Source: Dactylosporangium sucinum (GTDB lineage: Bacteria > Actinomycetota > Actinomycetes > Mycobacteriales > Micromonosporaceae). From it: 64,000 nt of DNA. The translations under genes and the position numbers were made by a program. Position 1 is the stretch's first letter. Each line of letters starts with the position of its first letter. The stretch spans positions 1 through 64,000 of the forward strand of contig NZ_BMPI01000040.1 in NCBI RefSeq assembly GCF_014647515.1. Reading direction: 5' to 3'. Below, in pieces: positions 33,942 to 42,359 of the stretch. Under the pieces are notes generated by a model. That model was not told the origin of the DNA, made no database searches, and worked only from the letters and a program-made list of their open reading frames with translations.

Positions 33942-36578
33942 ATGCCCCGACATCTCCTGCGTCTCGTCCTCGCCGCCGTCACCGGGCTCGCCGCCGCCGT
34001 CGTCGCCGCCGCCCAGCCGCCGGCCGCCGCCGCCCCGGCCCAGCCGTCGCCGCTGACCACCCCGTGGACCAGCCAGGCCCTCAACGGCACCCCGCTGCCC
34101 GACTACCCGCGCCCGCAGATGGTGCGGCCGGACTGGATGAACCTCAACGGCGAGTGGCAGCTGCGCCAGTCCACCACCAACGACAACCCGGTCTTCGGCC
34201 AGACCCTCCCGGAGCGGGTCAACGTCCCGTTCCCGGTCGAGTCGGCGCTGTCCGGCATCAAGCGACCGGCGAACGACAACCGCCAGTACCTCTTCTACCG
34301 CCGCACCTTCACCGTCCCCGCCGGCTGGGCCGGCCGCCGCGTGCAGCTGCACTTCGGCGCCGTCGACTACCAGGCCACGGTGTGGGTGAACGGCGTGCAG
34401 GTCGGCACGCACACCGGCGGCTACGACCGGTTCGAGTTCGACGTGACGGCGCAGCTCAACGGCGGCACGAACGAGCTGATCGTGCGGGCCTACGACCCGA
34501 CGGACGCGCCCGGGCTGAACATCGCCCGCGGCAAGCAGGTCCGCAACCCGGGCGGCATCATGTACACCCCGTCGTCGGGCATCTGGCAGACCGTCTGGAT
34601 GGAGCCGACGCCGACGTCCTCCATCTACAGCACCGACTACTACCCGAACCTGGCCAGCAACACCCTGCGGACCAGGGTCTTCACCCGCGGCGACGTGACC
34701 GGGTACTCGGTGTTCGCCGAGGTCCTCGACGGTTCGACGGTCGTCGGCACCGCCACCGGCGGCTTCGCCGACTTCAGCGTCCCCGTGCCGAACGCCCGCC
34801 GCTGGTCGCCCGACGACCCCTTCCTGTACAACTTGCGCATCTCCCTGCGCAACGCGGCCGGCGTCACCGTGGACCAGACCATGCACTACTTCGGCATGCG
34901 CGAGGTCGGCACCGCCGTCGTCAACGGCCGCCGGGTGCCCACGCTGAACGGCCAGTTCGTGCTGCAGAACGGCGTGCTCGACCAGGGCTTCTGGCCCGAC
35001 GGGCTGTACACCGCGCCGACCGACGCCGCCCTGGCGAGCGACCTGCAGAAGATCAAGGACCTGGGCTTCAACATGGTCCGCAAGCACATCAAGGTCGAGC
35101 CGCCGCGCTGGTACTACCACGCCGACCGCCTCGGCCTGCTGGTGTGGCAGGACATGCCGAGCATGGGCGAGTCGCCCGGCAGCGCCGCCTCCCACACCCA
35201 GTGGGAGAGCGAGGTCCGCGAGATCGTCGACGAGCACCGGTTCTCGCCGGCCGTGGTCGTGTACGTGCCGTTCAACGAGGGCTGGGGCGAGTGGAACCTC
35301 GCCGACACCACCCGCGTCGCGCAGAACGTCAAGAACCAGGACCCGACCCGGCTGGTCAACCCGCACAGCGGCTACAACTGCTGCAACTCGCACGGCGACC
35401 CCGGCAACGGCGACATCATGGACTGGCACATGTACGTCGGCCCGGACAACCCGCTGCCGTCGGCCACCCGCGCCGGCGTCCTCGGCGAGTACGGCGGGCT
35501 CGGCGTGCGCACCCCTGGCCACGAGTACAGCCCCAACGGCGGCTTCGGCGCCTACGAGATGCACCCCGACGCGACGTCGATGACCGACCGGTACGTCAGC
35601 CTCATCAACCAGGCCGCGAACCTCGTGTACAACAAGGGCGTCGGCGCGCTCGTCTACACCCAGCCGTTCGACGTCGAGGGCGAGGTCAACGGCCTGTGGA
35701 CCTACGACCGGCAGGTGCTGAAGTTCGACGCCAACCGGGTCCGCGCCGCCAACCAGGGCATCATCATCGCCTCGAAGCGGCTCAACACCACCGGCCCGCC
35801 GCCCGGCCGCAACGTCAACGGCCCGGGCGGCAAGTGCGTGGACGTCGCCGCCGACGACACGGGCGGCAACGGCGCCGCCGTGCAGCTGTGGGACTGCCAG
35901 ATCCACGCGGTCGACCAGCGGTGGAGCTGGAACGGCTCGGCCCTGCAGACCCTGGGCCGCTGCCTGGACGCGACCGGCAACGGTACCGCCAACGGCACGC
36001 CGCTGCAGCTGTGGGACTGCAACGGCGGCGGCGCCCAGCAGTGGGTGGCCCAGGCCAACGGCTCGCTGCGCAACCCGCAGTCGGGCCGGTGCGCCGACTC
36101 GCCGAGCGGCTCCACCGCCAACGGCGCGCGGCTGCAGCTCTACGACTGCAACGGCACCGGCGCGCAGGCCTTCCGCCTCGGCGGCGGCTCGCCCGGCGCG
36201 ACCTTCGTCAACGGCCCCGGCGGCAAGTGCGTGGACGTCGCCGCCGACGACACCGGCGGCAACGGCGCCGCGGTACAGCTGTGGGACTGCCAGACCTTCG
36301 CGGTCGACCAGCACTGGACCTGGGACGGCTTCGGCCTGCGCACCCTGAACCGGTGCCTGGACGCGACCGGCAACGGCACCGCCAACGGCACGCCCATCCA
36401 GCTCTGGGACTGCAACGGCGGCGGGGCGCAGCAGTGGATCCCGCAGCCCGACGGCACGCTGCGCAACCCGCAGTCGGGCCGCTGCCTGGACTCCCCGAAC
36501 GGCTCCACGGCCAACGGCGCCCGCCTGCAGCTGTGGGACTGCAACGGCTCCCTGGCCCAGACGTTCCGCAAACAGTGA
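33942..36578 (+). CDS. Secreted GH2 glycosidase with two ricin-B lectin modules
   Basis: An 878-residue exported enzyme. A signal peptide at 1-31 is followed by GH2 sandwich, jelly-roll and barrel domains: YLFYRRTFTVPAGWAGRRVQLHFGAVDY, GGIMYTPSSGIWQTVWMEP, MREVGTAVVNG and MVRKHIKVEPPRWYYHADRLG. VPFNEGWGEWN holds the acid/base (Glu446) and LGEYGGLG the nucleophile (Glu516). After about residue 620, two near-identical ricin-type beta-trefoil segments appear (NGPGGKCVDVAADDTGGNGA at both 627 and 757 regions) with QxW-type repeats. The family includes beta-galactosidases, beta-glucuronidases and beta-mannosidases; the exact sugar is undetermined. A 34-bp terminator hairpin follows the stop. Confidence 0.88.
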   Translation: MPRHLLRLVLAAVTGLAAAVVAAAQPPAAAAPAQPSPLTTPWTSQALNGTPLPDYPRPQMVRPDWMNLNGEWQLRQSTTNDNPVFGQTLPERVNVPFPVESALSGIKRPANDNRQYLFYRRTFTVPAGWAGRRVQLHFGAVDYQATVWVNGVQVGTHTGGYDRFEFDVTAQLNGGTNELIVRAYDPTDAPGLNIARGKQVRNPGGIMYTPSSGIWQTVWMEPTPTSSIYSTDYYPNLASNTLRTRVFTRGDVTGYSVFAEVLDGSTVVGTATGGFADFSVPVPNARRWSPDDPFLYNLRISLRNAAGVTVDQTMHYFGMREVGTAVVNGRRVPTLNGQFVLQNGVLDQGFWPDGLYTAPTDAALASDLQKIKDLGFNMVRKHIKVEPPRWYYHADRLGLLVWQDMPSMGESPGSAASHTQWESEVREIVDEHRFSPAVVVYVPFNEGWGEWNLADTTRVAQNVKNQDPTRLVNPHSGYNCCNSHGDPGNGDIMDWHMYVGPDNPLPSATRAGVLGEYGGLGVRTPGHEYSPNGGFGAYEMHPDATSMTDRYVSLINQAANLVYNKGVGALVYTQPFDVEGEVNGLWTYDRQVLKFDANRVRAANQGIIIASKRLNTTGPPPGRNVNGPGGKCVDVAADDTGGNGAAVQLWDCQIHAVDQRWSWNGSALQTLGRCLDATGNGTANGTPLQLWDCNGGGAQQWVAQANGSLRNPQSGRCADSPSGSTANGARLQLYDCNGTGAQAFRLGGGSPGATFVNGPGGKCVDVAADDTGGNGAAVQLWDCQTFAVDQHWTWDGFGLRTLNRCLDATGNGTANGTPIQLWDCNGGGAQQWIPQPDGTLRNPQSGRCLDSPNGSTANGARLQLWDCNGSLAQTFRKQ
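35812..36575. repeat. Intragenic duplication encoding the two ricin-type modules
   Basis: About 390 bp starting at 35812 (aacgtcaacggcccgggcgg...) are repeated from about 36206 with high DNA identity, including synonymous positions. That suggests recent tandem duplication or gene conversion of one lectin module. Confidence 0.75.
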
Positions 36579-36583
36579 CGCAC

Positions 36584-36617
36584 GGGTGGTGCGGCGCGCC
36601 GGCGCGCCGCACCACCC
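36584..36617. terminator. Strong hairpin terminator after the GH2 gene
   Basis: A perfect 17-bp inverted repeat with no loop beyond the turn (gggtggtgcggcgcgcc / ggcgcgccgcaccaccc), 5 nt after the GH2 stop. Confidence 0.8.
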
Positions 36618-36645
36618 ACCCGGTGCGTTCGCCGGCTCGTTGCGC

Positions 36646-36721
36646 GTCGATCTTGCAGTCGTGGTGCCTGACGAACCGGGACATTCACGGAGCGTCCCGG
36701 CACCACGACTGCAAGATCGAC
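36646..36721. repeat. Dispersed palindromic element, copy 2 (23-bp perfect arms)
   Basis: Arms gtcgatcttgcagtcgtggtgcc (36646-36668) and exact reverse complement (36699-36721), spacer 30 nt (tgacgaaccgggacattcac...). One arm base differs from copies 1 and 3, with the matching change in the other arm. It lies between the GH2 terminator and the convergent gene ending at 36744. Confidence 0.85.
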
Positions 36722-36743
36722 AGGGATGGGTGGGGCGCCGGAG

Positions 36744-38222
36744 TCAGTCGTCGAGCGCGATGCCGCGCCGGCGGGCCTCCTCGCGGTGTGCGGCGCTCAG
36801 CGCGTCGATGTAGCGGGCGAGCATCTCGTCGGCCGGCAAGGGCCGGATGAGCTTGACCTCGAACCACTCGCGGTCGGCGTGGAACGCGGACTGCACGTCC
36901 GGCCGGGCGGCGAGCTGCTGCTCCAGCAGGTCGTCCTCGCCCTCGCCGGGCCCGGTCTCGACGATCGACCTGACCTCGTCGCTGAGGCTCAGCTCATACG
37001 TCCACCCGTCGCCGGCCACGTGCAGGAACGCGCACAGGTCCGCCCGCGCGATCGAGAACTCCGGGTCGTCGTCGATGAGGGCGAGGAACACCCGCGGTGC
37101 GCGGGCCAGCGCGGCGGACACGGGATCGGCCGCGGTGAGCCGGCTGCCGGCGTAGCTTGCCGCGCCGTCCGGGTGCAGCCGGTCGGGTTCGACGTCGGGC
37201 ACGGCGTGCACCGCCGGCCCGGGCCGCGCCTTGCGCGCGCGTTTCGCCGCGGCGTCGGCCGCTGCCTGCCGGCACTGCGCGACCTTCTGCCGCTCGGCCT
37301 CCGGTCGATCGCGCAGCCAGCCGTCCAGGTCGGTCCGCTCGCCGTCGGTGAGCTCGGCGCCGCACAGGAACTCGACCATCTCGTCGATGTACGGGTCGCC
37401 GTCGTAGGCCCCCGCCGCGGCCGGGAGCCGGCCGGTCCACAGGTCCAGGCCGCGCCGGACGAACCGGGTCCCGCGGGGCGCCGGCGACCTGGGCGTGCGG
37501 TGCCACTCGTCCGGGTCCGGCGCCTCGGTCAGCCGCCAGACCAGCTCGTCATACTGCTCGCGCAGCGCGGTGCGGAAGCCGGTCGGGTCCGGCCGGCCGT
37601 CGCCGTCGCCGAACACCACGTCGCCGAGCCGCGGCTTGTCCGCGTTGGCCACCCGGCGGTCGGCGGTGAACGCGGCCTCCACCGCGGCGGCGTTGAGCTT
37701 GCCGGCCGCGTGCAGCGCCGAGAGGACCCGCGCCGCGGCCGGCCGGCCGGTGAACCCGACCGGCGTGGACAGCAGCCGCCGGAGCAGCCGGATCCGCGCC
37801 GGCTCCGGCGGTGCCGCGATCGCCTCCTCGGCCAGCGCGTCCAGCACCGGCTGGCCCGGCCGGCCGTCGTCGGAGTCGACCACGGACAACAGCGCGGCGG
37901 TGCGCCGCGACGTCGGCCAGGGCCCGTCGAGCACGTCGGCGGCGAACACCAGCCGGTGCGGTGACCCGGCCGGCGGCGCGGCACCGGCGTCCGGTGGCGG
38001 AAACACGGCGTCGCACAACGCCTCGAGCTCCGCCACCTCGTCGTCCAGGTCCATCAGCCGCGCGAGGAACGGCTCGACGACCTCGCGCGAGAACGCGCTC
38101 ACGGTGCTGGTGAAGCCGGCCCGGTCGCCGGTGCTCGCCTGGGCGCGGGCCTGGGCGAGGAGCCGGCGGAACGTCTCGCGCTCGGGATCGGCGCCATCGT
38201 CGAAGCCGCCCGACGCATCCAT
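36744..38222 (-). CDS. Uncharacterised acidic protein (492 aa)
   Basis: Starts at ATG 38222, preceded by a GGGGAAGGGG purine tract; GTG 38249 would add nine residues. No signal peptide or TM helix. The sequence is rich in Asp, Glu, Ala and Leu and is predicted mostly helical, possibly HEAT-like: EEAIAAPPEPARIRLLRRLLSTPVGFTGRPAAARVLSAL and YIDEMVEFLCGAELTDGERTDLDGWL. A charged segment follows (RQAAADAAAKRARKARPG). No catalytic motif recognised, and neighbours do not suggest a role. Confidence 0.7.
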   Translation of the reverse strand: MDASGGFDDGADPERETFRRLLAQARAQASTGDRAGFTSTVSAFSREVVEPFLARLMDLDDEVAELEALCDAVFPPPDAGAAPPAGSPHRLVFAADVLDGPWPTSRRTAALLSVVDSDDGRPGQPVLDALAEEAIAAPPEPARIRLLRRLLSTPVGFTGRPAAARVLSALHAAGKLNAAAVEAAFTADRRVANADKPRLGDVVFGDGDGRPDPTGFRTALREQYDELVWRLTEAPDPDEWHRTPRSPAPRGTRFVRRGLDLWTGRLPAAAGAYDGDPYIDEMVEFLCGAELTDGERTDLDGWLRDRPEAERQKVAQCRQAAADAAAKRARKARPGPAVHAVPDVEPDRLHPDGAASYAGSRLTAADPVSAALARAPRVFLALIDDDPEFSIARADLCAFLHVAGDGWTYELSLSDEVRSIVETGPGEGEDDLLEQQLAARPDVQSAFHADREWFEVKLIRPLPADEMLARYIDALSAAHREEARRRGIALDD

Positions 38223-38225
38223 GGC

Positions 38226-38272
38226 ACGGTGCCCCTTCCCCATCGACACGGCTGAAAGCCAGGGGGCACCGT
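38226..38272. promoter_or_regulatory. Inverted repeat in the leader of the 36744-38222 gene
   Basis: 10-bp arms acggtgcccc (38226-38235) and ggggcaccgt (38263-38272) separated by 27 nt, immediately upstream of ATG 38222 on the minus strand. The proximal arm abuts the GGGGAAGGGG ribosome-binding tract. It could be a repressor operator or a leader hairpin masking the ribosome site. Confidence 0.4.
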
Positions 38273-38321
38273 ATCAACTTTTCGGACGGCCGGGCGCCCG
38301 GCCAGGCGTCAGGTGATGGCG

Positions 38322-39164
38322 TCAGGCGCAGGTCTGGCGCTGGCGGCCCAGGCCGCTGATCTCCAGCTCCATCACGTCGCCCGCGCGGAGGTACGGCTGG
38401 CCGGGCAGGCCCATCGCCACGCCGGCCGGCGTCCCGGTGTTCACCACGTCGCCGGGGTGCAGGACCATGAACTGGCTGAGGTACCAGACGAGGTGCGGCA
38501 CGTCGAAGATCATGTCGGCGGCCCGTTCGTCCTGGCGCGCCTCGCCGTTGATCCAGGACTGCAGGCGCAGCTCGGGCACGGCGATGCCGTCCGCGGGCAC
38601 CAGCCACGGGCCCAGCGGGTTGAACGTCTCGCAGTTCTTGCCCTTGTCCCACTGGCCGCCGCGCTCGAGCTGGAACTCGCGCTCGGACACGTCGTTGCTG
38701 ATCGCGTAGCCGGCGATGTGCGCGGCCGCGTCGGCCGGGCTGTCGAGGTAGCGCGCCTTGCGCCCGACGACGACCGCCAGCTCGACCTCGTAGTCGGTCT
38801 TCACGCTGTTGCGCGGGATGAGCACGTCGTCGTCCGGCCCGACGACCGTGTCGGCGCCCTTCATGAACACGACCGGCTCGGCGGGCGGCGTGGCCCCGGA
38901 CTCGGCGGCGTGCCGGGCGTAGTTGAGGCCGATGCAGACGATCTTGCCGATGCCGGTGACCGGCGCGCCGACCCGCAGCCCCTCGGGGTCGACCACCGGC
39001 AGCTCGCCGGCGTCGAGCGCGGCGCGGGTGCGCGCGATCCCGTCCGCGGCGAGGAACGCGCCGTCGAGGTCGGCGGTGAGCGGCGTGAGGTCGTGGGCGG
39101 TCCCGTCGGCGGCGAACACGACGGGGTGTTCGGCGCCGATGGGGCCGAGTCGGGCGAGTCGCAT
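38322..39164 (-). CDS. Fumarylacetoacetate hydrolase (FAH) family protein
   Basis: A 280-residue enzyme of PF01557. IGKIVCIGLNYARHAAESG is the family entry and VVFMKGADTVVGPDDDVLIP follows. Metal-binding acidic residues lie in DYEVELAVVVGRKARYL, and GKNCETFNPLGPWLVPAD and NTGTPAGVAMG complete the active site. The pattern is close to 2,4-diketo-3-deoxy-L-fuconate hydrolases and related acylpyruvases. Monocistronic. It may belong to the same sugar-acid pathway as the SDR, dehydrogenase and aldolase genes in this window, which is inference. Confidence 0.9.
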   Translation of the reverse strand: MRLARLGPIGAEHPVVFAADGTAHDLTPLTADLDGAFLAADGIARTRAALDAGELPVVDPEGLRVGAPVTGIGKIVCIGLNYARHAAESGATPPAEPVVFMKGADTVVGPDDDVLIPRNSVKTDYEVELAVVVGRKARYLDSPADAAAHIAGYAISNDVSEREFQLERGGQWDKGKNCETFNPLGPWLVPADGIAVPELRLQSWINGEARQDERAADMIFDVPHLVWYLSQFMVLHPGDVVNTGTPAGVAMGLPGQPYLRAGDVMELEISGLGRQRQTCA

Positions 39165-39243
39165 GCCCGTGACCGTACTGACGAGGAGGCCAAGTGGTCA
39201 AGCCAATCCCTGCGTGGTGTCGTGGTGCCGTAGGGTGCTGACC

Positions 39244-39372
39244 ATGACGCGCGGCATGGACCTCACCGGCAAGGTGGCCCGGGGCGGGGTCGCGGCCGAC
39301 GACCACGGCCGGGGCGACGGCGAGCCGAAGGTCTCCCTCGTCCTGCAGCGCGTCACCGTCGTCCACGGCTGA
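39244..39372 (+). CDS. Small hypothetical protein (42 aa)
   Basis: ATG 39244 opens a short frame, MTRGMDLTGKVARGG through KVSLVLQRVTVVHG, with third-position GC bias, ending 5 bp before the winged-helix gene. No domain recognised. It could be a small leader gene coupled to the next gene or a remnant of a longer one. Confidence 0.35.
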   Translation: MTRGMDLTGKVARGGVAADDHGRGDGEPKVSLVLQRVTVVHG

Positions 39373-39377
39373 CCGGC

Positions 39378-40538
39378 GTGCGCCACGTCTCCGACGACGA
39401 GCGGCGGGCGCGGCTGGCGGTCCGCCACGCACTCGCCCCGCGGCACCGTCGCGGATCCCCGCACGACGCGACGCGCGCGATGACCGTGCTGCACGCCACC
39501 GAGCCGGCGACGGTGTACCTCAGCTGCTGGGCCCGCGTCGCGTCGCTCACGGCCGGCGACGTCGACCGGGCGCTCTACGACGAGCGCACCCTCGTCAAGC
39601 AGCTCGCCATGCGCCGCACCCTGTTCGTGTTCCCGCGCGACCTGCTGCCCGCGGTGTGGCCCAGCGCGTCGGCCCGCGTCGCCGCCACCGAGCGTTCCCG
39701 GATGGCCAAGGATGTGGTCGCGGCCGGGATCGCCGGCGACGGCGGCGACTGGCTGGACCGGGCCCGCGCCGGCGTGCTGGCCGCGCTCGCGGACGCGCCG
39801 GAGGGCCGCACGGCGGGTGAGCTGCGTCAGGCGGTACCGATGATCGACGTCAAGGTGACCGTCACCCCCACCGACCCGTGGACCGCCTCGCGGGTGCTCA
39901 CCCAGCTCGGCGCGACCGGCGACGTCGTGCGCGGCGCCAACACCGGCGGCTGGCACACCTCGCGCCCGCGGTGGACGCTGACGCGGCACTGGCTCGGCGA
40001 GACGGCCGAACGGTGGAGCGCCGGCGACGGCTGGCGCGAGCTCGTGCGCCGCTGGCTGCACTCCTTCGGTCCCGGCACGGAGGACGACCTGGCCTGGTGG
40101 CTGGGCGCGCCGAAGACGGTGGTGCGCGCCGCGCTCACCGGGCTCGACGCGGTCCCCGTCTCGCTCGACGGCGGCGCCACGGGCTGGCTGCTGCCCGGCG
40201 ACCTCGCCGAGGTGCCCGACCCCGGCCCGTGGGTGGCGCTGCTCCCGGTGCTCGACCCGACCGTCATGGGCTGGCAGGGCCGCGACTTCTACCTCGGGCC
40301 GCACCGCGACCTGCTCTTCGAGCGCCGCGGCAACGCCGGCACGACCGCCTGGGTCGACGGTCGCGTGGTCGGCTGCTGGGTGCAGGACGACGCCGGGGTG
40401 GTGCGGGTCCGGCTGGTGGAGCCGGTGCCGGCGGCCGCGCGGCGGGCGCTCGACGACGAGGCGGCGCGGCTCACGGCGTGGCTCGCCGGGTTCCGGGTGC
40501 CGACCGCGTACCTGTCGCCGGCCATGAAAACAGCCTGA
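39378..40538 (+). CDS. Winged-helix DNA-binding protein (HTH_42; AlkZ/YcaQ-like fold)
   Basis: A 386-residue protein. The architecture and the segments ATVYLSCWARVASLTAGDVDRALY, KQLAMRRTLFVFPRDLLPAVWPS, GPGTEDDLAWWLGAPKTVVRAAL and LLPVLDPTVMGWQGRDFYLG match the HTH_42 (PF06224) family, which includes the DNA glycosylases AlkZ and AlkX that unhook interstrand crosslinks. The N-terminal catalytic QxD/QxQ motif of AlkZ is not visible (HATEP occurs there), so glycosylase activity is uncertain. GTG 39378 is the only reasonable start. Confidence 0.8.
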   Translation: MRHVSDDERRARLAVRHALAPRHRRGSPHDATRAMTVLHATEPATVYLSCWARVASLTAGDVDRALYDERTLVKQLAMRRTLFVFPRDLLPAVWPSASARVAATERSRMAKDVVAAGIAGDGGDWLDRARAGVLAALADAPEGRTAGELRQAVPMIDVKVTVTPTDPWTASRVLTQLGATGDVVRGANTGGWHTSRPRWTLTRHWLGETAERWSAGDGWRELVRRWLHSFGPGTEDDLAWWLGAPKTVVRAALTGLDAVPVSLDGGATGWLLPGDLAEVPDPGPWVALLPVLDPTVMGWQGRDFYLGPHRDLLFERRGNAGTTAWVDGRVVGCWVQDDAGVVRVRLVEPVPAAARRALDDEAARLTAWLAGFRVPTAYLSPAMKTA

Positions 40539-40623
40539 AACTACCGCGGCAAAACCCCGCAATCCGGGCAAGACCTTGCCCGACCGATCGACGTCACCCT
40601 ATCCTCGCGATCAGGCAACCACA

Positions 40624-40637
40624 GGAAAGCGCTTTCC
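40624..40637. promoter_or_regulatory. LacI-type operator GGAAAGCGCTTTCC
   Basis: Perfect 14-bp palindrome 124 bp before the pectate lyase start. Its AAAGCGCTTT core equals that of the operator on the lacI gene at 21226. Confidence 0.7.
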
Positions 40638-40639
40638 CC

Positions 40640-40653
40640 GGCAAGCGCTTTCC
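40640..40653. promoter_or_regulatory. LacI-type operator GGCAAGCGCTTTCC (imperfect)
   Basis: Second site 16 bp (about 1.5 helical turns) from the first, with one arm mismatch (core AAGCGCTT). Paired operators suggest cooperative repression of the pectate lyase gene. The 222-bp gap 40539-40760 holds no other recognised element. Confidence 0.65.
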
Positions 40654-40760
40654 AAGCCGGATGGCGCCGCCAACGCCAGGCCGGTCCACCGGGATCACGC
40701 CGCCGCCCCGGCGCGAGCCACAAGCACACGCCCAGCACGCGACGACGAAGGTGAGACGAG

Positions 40761-42326
40761 ATGAGACGACCAGTCGCACGGCGACTGCAGGTGGCGTTGG
40801 CCGCGGCCGCCACCGCCGTCGGGACCACGGTCGGTGTGGTCCTGGCGATCCCCGACGCATCGGCCGCGACCGGCGGCGTCACCGGCTACGCGACCCAGAA
40901 CGGCGGCACGACCGGCGGCGCCGGCGGGCAGACGGTCAAGGCCACCAGCGGGACGGCGATCCACGCCGCCCTGTGCAACCGGGCCAGCAGCAGCACCCCG
41001 ATCATCATCCAGGTCGAGGGCACCATCAACCACGGCAACACGACCAAGGTGTCCGGCAGCAGCTGCAACACCGCCGCCGACAAGATCGAGCTCAAGGAGA
41101 TCAGCAACGTCACGATCATCGGCGTCGGCAACGGCGCGGTGTTCGACCAGCTGGGCATCCACATCCGCGACTCGAGCAACATCATCATCCAGAACGTGAC
41201 GGTCAGGAACGTCAAGAAGTCGGGCTCGCCCACCTCCAACGGCGGCGACGCCATCGGCATGGAGAGCACCGTGCGCAACGTCTGGGTCGACCACGTCTCG
41301 CTGGAGGCGTCGGGCGGCGAGTCGGCGGGCTACGACGGCCTGTTCGACCTCAAGGACGACGTGCAGTACGTGACGCTGTCCTACAGCACCCTGAAGAACT
41401 CCGGCCGTGGGGGACTCATCGGGTCCAGCGAGAGCGACCGCGGGAACAGCTACATCACGTTCCACCACAACCTGTACCAGAACATCGACTCCCGCACCCC
41501 GCTGCTGCGCGGCGGCATCGCGCACATCTACAACAACTACTACGTGCAGCTCAACGAGTCGGGCATCAACTCCCGGGCCGGCGCGCGGGCGCGCATCGAC
41601 AACAACTACTTCAAGAGCTCGAAGGACGTCATCGGCACGTTCTACACGAGCGAGGCCGGCTACTGGCAGGTCAACGGCAACATCTTCGACGCCGTGACCT
41701 GGTCCAGCCCGGGCACCGACAACAACCCGGCCGGCCCGAACCCGACGTCGAACACCAGCGTCAGCATCCCGTACTCGTTCGCCCTCGACAGCGCCTCGTG
41801 CGTGCCGAGCGTCGTCACCGCGACGGCCGGCGCCAACAAGGGCCTGCAGGTCTCGAACGGCAGCTGCACGCCGACCAGCCCGACCGCCGGCCCGACGACG
41901 CCCGGTCCGACGACGCCCGGCCCGACCACGCCGGGACCGACGACCCCCGGCCCGACCCAGGGCGGCACCAACCTCAGCATCGGCGCCGGCTCGGACGGGT
42001 CCAGCAAGGCCGACGGCACCAGCTACGGCGACGTCCGGGACGGCAACATGAGCACGTACTGGTCGCCCAGCGGTACCACCGGATCCATCTCCATCAAGTG
42101 GGGCTCCGCCACCGCCGTCTCCCGGATCAACATCCGCGAGGCGTCCGGTTCGACGGGCGTCATCCGCAACTGGCGCGTCCTCAACGCCGACACCGGGACG
42201 GTCCTCGCCTCCGGCACCGGCGCGGGCGTCATCACGTTCAGCCGCACCTCGATGAAGAAGGTGACCTTCGAGATCACGAGCGCGACCGGCACGCCGAAGG
42301 TCGCCGAGTTCGAGACCTACGCCTAG
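40761..42326 (+). CDS. Secreted pectate lyase (PL1) with C-terminal F5/8C-like module
   Basis: A 521-residue protein. A signal peptide (about 1-35) precedes a PL1 beta-helix: KIELKEISNVTIIGVGNGAVF, GIHIRDSSNIIIQNVTVRN, VWVDHVSL, YDGLFDLKDDVQYVTLS (calcium-binding Asp) and FHHNLYQNIDSRTPLLRGG with the catalytic Arg. A (PGPTT)n linker at about 375-395 leads to a beta-sandwich (DVRDGNMSTYWSPSGTTGSISIKW) resembling discoidin-type carbohydrate-binding modules. ATG 40761 follows GAAGGTGAGACGAG. It cleaves polygalacturonate outside the cell. Two upstream AGCGCT-type operators imply LacI control. Confidence 0.9.
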   Translation: MRRPVARRLQVALAAAATAVGTTVGVVLAIPDASAATGGVTGYATQNGGTTGGAGGQTVKATSGTAIHAALCNRASSSTPIIIQVEGTINHGNTTKVSGSSCNTAADKIELKEISNVTIIGVGNGAVFDQLGIHIRDSSNIIIQNVTVRNVKKSGSPTSNGGDAIGMESTVRNVWVDHVSLEASGGESAGYDGLFDLKDDVQYVTLSYSTLKNSGRGGLIGSSESDRGNSYITFHHNLYQNIDSRTPLLRGGIAHIYNNYYVQLNESGINSRAGARARIDNNYFKSSKDVIGTFYTSEAGYWQVNGNIFDAVTWSSPGTDNNPAGPNPTSNTSVSIPYSFALDSASCVPSVVTATAGANKGLQVSNGSCTPTSPTAGPTTPGPTTPGPTTPGPTTPGPTQGGTNLSIGAGSDGSSKADGTSYGDVRDGNMSTYWSPSGTTGSISIKWGSATAVSRINIREASGSTGVIRNWRVLNADTGTVLASGTGAGVITFSRTSMKKVTFEITSATGTPKVAEFETYA

Positions 42327-42359
42327 ACACCCCGCACGCGGACTGCGGTCGGAGCAGCC

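Noticed and set aside
38322..40571. Other long frames overlapping the FAH and winged-helix genes
   Set aside because: Each competes with a gene having clear family motifs and shows typical Arg/Val/His-rich antisense translation.
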